This document shows, one piece after another, positions 59,405-64,000 of a DNA stretch of 64,000 nt. Within the stretch, counting starts at the first letter, position 1. Each line of letters begins with the position of its first letter. The DNA is from Undaria pinnatifida (Eukaryota > Sar > Phaeophyceae > Laminariales > Alariaceae). The translations under genes were made by a program, and so were the position numbers. Location: assembly GCA_012845835.1 (NCBI GenBank), contig JABAKD010000023.1, positions 8,735,840 through 8,799,839 on the forward strand, written 5' to 3'. The notes below the pieces were generated by a model. The model searched no databases, was not told where the DNA came from, and saw nothing but the letters and a program-made list of their open reading frames with translations.

Positions 59405-60318
59405 CAAATGTCCCAGGTACAAGCTGGGAGTGTACTTTTTTTCTTATGAAATAATAATATACTTCCCGTTACTGCTGGACGCCAGCCGATATGTAGTTGC
59501 TTGAAAGTGTCGCACTCGCACCGGTTATTTTCAGGGTGTAAGGAAGGGTGAGAAAGACAAGATGATATTGTTTTTTTACGAAAGGAAACGAGGGAGCCGA
59601 GAGCAGTTCTACTGAAGTTACATACCAGGTATAGTATAGTAATACGCGCGATCGGAGGGATCACACACAGCTTCCAAAGATGAGCTCCGAAAAAATCTTC
59701 GACCTCACAGCTGGAGTGCATTTTTCTTTTTTGTAATTAATAGTCTGGTCCACAGCAGCAGCAGAAGCAGCAGCGTGGAACGGACTCTATCCCAAAAGGT
59801 AATTCGTACGAAGCCCTGGATAGATATTTTTTTGTGCTGCAGTACGCCCCCTGCTGGGTCGGTGTTTTTGTTCTGCTGTACCTTTTGTTTTTTTTATACT
59901 GCTGTACGCAGCCTGCTGGGTCAGGACTTCTGTGCTGCTGGGTGTCTGAACTCGTACGAGGTCTATCATCGTCGCAATTGTGTACCGTGTACGGCAAGAC
60001 TACCGCTGTCAATCACCAGTGAGTGGTCTACACGGTACAACAGGACAGCAGTAGAAGTGGCGTCTACCAGAAAGCGCGTGCATGCAGCCGATCTCAAGAA
60101 AAAAGGGAAACACCTTGTACTACTGCGCTACTCGTAAACTCCCCTCGCTGTGTATCCTTTTTGCTTACCTCGTAAACGGGCACGGTCTTGAAGCGGCAAG
60201 CCGGCAGGTCTTCGAAGGCCATGCGCTTGTCCACGAAGTCCACTCCAGCCATGGCGAGGGCCACGCGGGTGGCCTCTCCACGGGCGGGGATTCCGAAGTA
60301 GTGCAGTACGGGAGACAT
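53676..60318 (-). CDS. Glutathione S-transferase, sigma-like, 201 aa, six exons
   Basis: Exons: 60318-60169, 56918-56823, 56448-56368, 55714-55586, 54710-54591 and 53705-53676 (stop TAA). Lengths 150, 96, 81, 129, 120 and 30 nt add to 606, and every intron is phase 0 and GT-AG (donors GTAAGC, GTCAGG, GTGAAC, GTACGT, GTAAAT). The product is a cytosolic GST, joining glutathione to electrophiles, or a related isomerase. The thioredoxin-like half has the catalytic Tyr7 in HYFGIPARGEATR, the cis-Pro47 in TVPVYE and the glutathione-binding Gln58-Ser59 in TQSTALVRYAGKLGG. The all-helical half has the N-capping box Thr147-x-x-Asp150 in SITIADIT. The protein ends KAYYASKA. There is no signal peptide. 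The loop before TVPVYE is about five residues shorter than in typical sigma GSTs (from memory). The start is fixed by homology to the GST N-terminus and the upstream stop context. Confidence 0.9.
57900..58250. other. Intron 1 block conserved between GST copies
   Basis: GGGAAGCTCGGATTTGCAGT, GCTTGAGCTTTGCAGTA and GTACACGTGTG(C/T)GGTACACGTTT-type sequence match 37.96-38.8 kb of the left copy. No coding frame is shared, so it is preserved by recency of duplication rather than obvious constraint. Confidence 0.55.
58260..58440 (-). repeat. Dispersed repeat family R, copy 4
   Basis: CCAGCTGTGAGATCGAAGAC, GTCGAAACTCATC, GTGTGATACTCCGATCGCGC, CCTCATTAAGGATATAGGTC and GTAGCTATCAGGGTCAACAG, in GST intron 1. 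Confidence 0.85.
58441..59160 (-). repeat. Poly-G-separated R-associated tandem units
   Basis: Same unit order as 43561-44300, with G runs at 58619-58646 and 58723-58740 and G-rich sequence at 58900-58960. It ends with AGATAATGAGGTGATATCCTG, which resembles 44236-44260. Confidence 0.75.
59163..59376 (-). repeat. Dispersed repeat family R, copy 5
   Basis: Full match to copy 4 (CCAGCTGTGAGATCGAATAT through AAACCCGTTTCTGA), ending at an (AT)n tract at 59377-59402. Confidence 0.85.
59640..59725 (+). repeat. Family R tail fragment
   Basis: AATACGCGCGATCGGAGGGA, CACACAGCTTCCAAAGATGA, then TCGACCTCACAGCTGGAGTG: the end of R in plus orientation. Confidence 0.7.
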
Positions 60319-61299
60319 GGTGCTGTTGTTTGTATTGGTGGTGTTGTTGGTGTTGGTGGTAGTGGTTGCGGTAGTTGTGGTTGTGGTGGTGGTGGTGCTC
60401 TGTTTTCGCTTGGCAAAATGATTATTATGTCTCTCTGCCCCGTGGCGGGCGGATCCAAACGGGACTGTCAGCTTTCCCAGCAACATCGCGTAAGTTATTA
60501 ATTTCCCGTTAATCCGACATACATACCCCCTCCCCGATCCCGCTATTTCTGCCACTGCTGTGTATCTGGTATGTTAGAAAGAGTCTAAAACATGCCCGAT
60601 CCCCGCCTAGTTTTCGTTCTATACTCTGATATACATTATTGGTCTACTTAGTTAGGCTGTTCAGCATGATATTTTAAATCAAATTTTCAAGGACGTCAGC
60701 CGTGAGTTTGACGAATTTCAGGTCAGTACTCATCTTTGCAAGCTGCGTTGTTGGTACTCGTAATATACTATATACTCCGGAGTATGAGTGAGTTTTCATT
60801 GGAAGGTGTCCTGTTTTTTGTCCACTATAATGGTAAGTATTGGTATTTATACTTTAGGTGAGGAATTTTATTCACCCGGGGGAATGGTTGAGAGTTCGGA
60901 TGAACGTCCCGCTCAACCACAACTTGACAATTTTATTGCCGTTTTCCTCTCCGCCAAGTGTCCGCCATGAAGATCCTCCCGATAAATGAGGATCCTACAG
61001 CAGTGGCGGCAGTAGAAACTCCTCTGGCGTTGTAGGTCTAGATGCCCCTCTATGGCGAATGTTCCCCTGGCAGATGTCTCTCGCATGGTTGTGTGGTCTA
61101 TATAGATTCTAGAATGTACTAGATGAATGTAGTAGATGGCCCTCACAGGAAAAAGGTCGCCGATTATTCGGCCGGTTCTTAGTTGGCAAAACTCAGTTGG
61201 CCGAGCAGAGACTCGCGCAAAATGTTTCTCGTGTGTTCTACCGGTGCTACACAGCACACGCAGCAGTAGATATATAGCCGGACGCCCCGGTGGCGTGTC

Positions 61300-61600
61300 A
61301 GGTTATCCTCGAACCTGGTGTAGGTCAGTTTCGTGAGCTCGAACCCCCCCGAATGCACACTCGTATAAATTCGTGGGGATTTTTCTTGTGCACAAATTGA
61401 CTTGCGGAAAGCACGAGAGTGTGCGTTAGCAACACTCGATCAAAAATCGACGAGCTGTGGGATTGCTGAACCCTATGCGCGATATAATTGAAGGCAAGAA
61501 CCGGGGGGGAAAAGGGACGACACCTGTGACCACGGCTTGTCCAGGAGCTAAAAAAGTAGAAGTGTTCAAAAAGAAAGAAAAGAAAAAAACTGGTACGTTC
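61300..61600 (+). repeat. Dispersed repeat family Q, copy 3
   Basis: GGTCAGTTTCGTGAGCTCGA, AATTCGTGGGGATTTTT, CACAAATTGACTTGCGGAAA, GGCAAGAACCGGGGGGG, CGACACCTGTGACCACGGCT and TGTCCAGGAGC match copies at 5.0 and 6.5 kb. It lies just right of the duplication edge. Confidence 0.8.
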
Positions 61601-62499
61601 ATGTTTCTCTCTTTGCCCTGGTACTCGTACACGATTGTAGTAGTAGATGTATTTTTATTCCTCGCCACGGAGATGTACTATCGGTCAACTTTTTGCAAAT
61701 GGTCAAAAAGACTAGTAGCAGACATCGCTAGATAACCATCGAGATTTCAGTTGACCGTCCAGCTAAACTTGCGACTATGCTGACGACACGTATATTTTCT
61801 TTTTCCTCTGGTACTACTACAAGATAGATGCTTCCACTCCTACTGCCCGGAGATTTCTCTCTGTCTATAACCAGGCAGACATTTTTTTCCACGCGGCTGC
61901 TCCTTCTGAAAAAGCAGCGATGGTGTTCCCCGTGTTGAAGATGTGCACGACGAGTAAGTGTGTTGAGAGAATGAACCTTACATTCAAATCTATGTTGATG
62001 CGCAGTCTATTCGAGCATTGTATTCGCACGAATAAGAGATGCAGTTGAACCTTTCGTTGAATCTTACGTTGAATCTTCGGTGGAACTTTGATGTAATCGT
62101 ATATTTGAGTATGCTGAGGTTGTCCCGTTGTCCCGGTATTCTACCGGACTACGGGCATTATTCCGCGATAATCAAGTGGTGATGCAACCCACCATGATCA
62201 CTCTCCCAACTCTCCCTTCTTTCCCTTCTTTCCCTTCTTCTTCTCTCTTTGGCCTCAAGCGCCCTTTTCAAACTGTCCCTGTTCTTTCTTATGACAAGTG
62301 ATCGTAACTGACACTTTGGTGCCACCTCTGCATCTCTTCGCATTGGAGACAGAGCCTCCACACAACCATTGTGTTCACAGACCATTCACAGGTTATGAGC
62401 CTCGACCTTCGATATGAACATCGATCGGCACCAAGCGACATCTCATTGAAGTTTGTCGCATCTTACCGGGAAATTTGAGAGAAATTCATTGAGCCGGCT
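61601..62499. other. Region 5' of the copia gag, LTR not located
   Basis: Contains a pyrimidine-rich tract (62199-62247, CCCTTCTTT repeats) and a short GTTGAATCTTACGTTGAATC duplication near 62055. The 5' LTR and primer site of the copia element should be here if present, but I could not fix TG...CA ends without a second LTR. Confidence 0.35.
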
Positions 62500-62686
62500 A
62501 CATCATCAGCATCAGCAATCAGCATCATCAGCACCAGCAATCAGCATCAGCATCAGCATCAGCATCATCATCAGGATCAGCCATCATATACAGCATCAGC
62601 ATCAGTATCAGCATGAGCATCAGCGTTCAGCATCAGCATCTGCATCAGTATCAGCATTATCGATCAACATCAGCATCAGCATCACC
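62500..62686 (+). repeat. (CATCAG)n microsatellite
   Basis: Imperfect CATCAG/CAGCAT hexamer array directly upstream of the copia gag start codon at 62687. Confidence 0.95.
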
Positions 62687-64000
62687 ATGGGAGAGTCTAC
62701 CAAAGCAGGTGATGCGGTAGACAAACTCGTTTTAGAGCTCTCATCGGCCAATTTAACGGGCTAAAGTTTGACGCATGAAAACGCACGGCTCAGTCTGCGA
62801 TAAGTATGCGTCATGCCGGGATCTCTGATATCCTGAACGGGCGTCCTTGCCCCGAGCCCGAACTAATTAGTCCTCGTCCATCTTCTAGAGGAAGTAGGCC
62901 TTCACGAGCTGTAACTCGCAGCCAGGCCGCTCACGAAACGGGCACTCAGTCCGGGGAAGCGCCCCCGGCTGACACAGCAGAAAATGTACAGCCGGACGCA
63001 GGGAGTACTTCCGGGGACACGGCGCATCTGCTGCCATCATATTCGGGATATTCTACACACCCAGCCGCAACATCAGTTTATGGGAGACATCAAGCACTGG
63101 CACCGCGACAACCGTCTTCTGTTCGACTTCTTGTTCCTGAGTACATCGGGAGCTGCGGCCAGCTTTCTTCTACAACTCAAGCCTAAACGAGGTGAACTTG
63201 CGAATGGAAAGGCTGCTTGGGATGGTATTGTTAGACAATATTAAAGTTCCTCCCGCCAACGTAGACGTATAATCAAACAACAACTAACGCATATGGTCAT
63301 GACGGATGGACAAGACCAAGACGTGTTTGTCAAAGAAGTATACTATTTACGGGATGAATTGGTGGACATGGGAGAGGTATCCAACGATGACAGCATATTG
63401 GACATAGTGCTGGAAGGACTCACGGATGAGTACCTCCAAATAAAATATAGCGCGGAAGCAGATGATGACTTCACATTCGACTGAGCTATGATAACAATGC
63501 GTAATATATACGCGAATAGGGCGATACAAAACGGGCCTTTGCGAAAAGCGAAGCGGCGTGAATCGGCTATGGTAGTCACGTCAACACCCTTAGCAGTAGT
63601 GATCTGTTCACACTGCAAAAAACAGGTTATCGATTCCAAAATTGCTTTAAATGCAAGAGAAAGATGTCGGGGAAGAAACCTCCCCCGACACCTCGAAAGA
63701 ATTCGTGGTGTAGCCTGCATAAATCTGATCGCAACGATAATATCGACTACCAGTCTCAAATGCGGGACGACAATATAACCCGTCGCCCTCGTTCTGGCCA
63801 ACAAAATATCCGGCACAATAACAACCGCAGCGCTCACGCCAACGCAGCCACAACTCCAACTTCAACAACGCAAATGGAAGCTTACGTCCCAGTGACACAT
63901 GCTCCATCCACTGCTGCGTCTGCGACTGCAGCAGCTACTTCTACGTCCTTCGCGACTCCTCCCTGTCCATCCTGGTATAGGTTATTCTTTCATCGCCGCA
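62687..64000 (+). pseudogene. gag: Ty1/copia gag region, degenerate, continues past the window
   Basis: Starts MGESTKAGDAVDKLVLELSS. After a frame change the typical copia-gag opening IGQFNGLKFDA is followed by a TGA at the place of the usual Trp, then KRTAQSAISMRHAGISDIL. A second frame gives RLLFDFLFLSTSGAAASFLL and GELANGKAAWDGIVRQY. A third (63260-63481) gives DVFVKEVYYLRDELVDMGEV, DDSILDIVLEGLTDEYLQ and a stop. The zinc knuckle region reads CSHCKK, a one-base frameshift, then GYRFQNC, with Tyr in place of the zinc-binding His. A second metal-binding-like motif, WCSLHKSDRNDNIDY, follows near 63700. Gag forms the particle that packages element RNA. At least three frameshifts and two stops mean this copy cannot make Gag. 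Protease, integrase and RT would lie right of the window. Confidence 0.8.

Larger units (their letters stand above)
52655..61270 (+). repeat. Segmental duplication, right unit (about 8.6 kb)
   Basis: Partner of 33170-41700, same orientation, carrying the intact GST copy. Unit-specific events include about 515 bp in intron 5 (54074-54588) and an extra R copy plus an (AT)n tract near 59.2-59.4 kb. Confidence 0.85.

Overview
The window looks like nuclear DNA from a eukaryote with intron-rich genes and many transposons. The gene structure (short phase-0 exons in roughly 0.4-3 kb introns), the Ty3/gypsy and Ty1/copia fragments, the abundant microsatellites and the mid-range base composition would suit a brown alga or another stramenopile. 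That placement is inference; no marker gene here proves it. I see no bacterial operon, rRNA or CRISPR array.

Layout. 1-2723 is an almost pure (CA)n tract. 2849-3815 (minus) holds two exons of an unrecognised Cys-rich protein, and the CA tract lies in its next intron. 4-11 kb is repeat-rich. Its best-defined item is a 1.7-kb non-autonomous hAT-like element (7669-9378) with an exact 8-bp target duplication and G-rich minisatellite arms. 10.9-13.5 kb is a decayed Ty3/gypsy element (family 1; LTR part, chromodomain, integrase). 13.5-19.9 kb has no gene I can name, but it contains two tandem arrays. 20.0-21.5 kb is a cluster of three or four related minisatellites. 22.2-23.4 kb is a terminal-inverted-repeat element flanked by TA. 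A solo LTR (24.1 kb) and two head-to-head fragments of a second Ty3/gypsy family (24.6-27.5 kb) follow. 30.3-33.2 kb carries a tRNA-derived repeat, a family-1 LTR and family-1 pol remains.

The main genes are two diverged copies of one glutathione S-transferase (sigma-like) gene, both on the minus strand. They lie in a direct segmental duplication of about 8.6 kb (33.17-41.7 kb and 52.66-61.27 kb). The right copy (53676-60318) has six exons, all introns GT-AG and phase 0, and gives a complete 201-residue protein. The left copy (34166-40540) keeps all six exons but has a one-base loss in exon 3 and a lost stop codon, so it reads as a pseudogene. The spacer (41.7-52.6 kb) and intron 1 of both copies are filled with dispersed families (called Q, R, S and T here), poly-G tracts and a 271-bp MITE nested in an R copy. 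The window ends in the gag region of a decayed Ty1/copia element (62687-64000).

I saw no clearly new protein-coding system. The most unusual objects are the hAT-like element with quadruplex-prone arms, the minisatellite cluster, the two undescribed MITE-like elements and the intact/broken GST pair. Repeat boundaries were found by eye and are approximate unless a terminal repeat fixes them.
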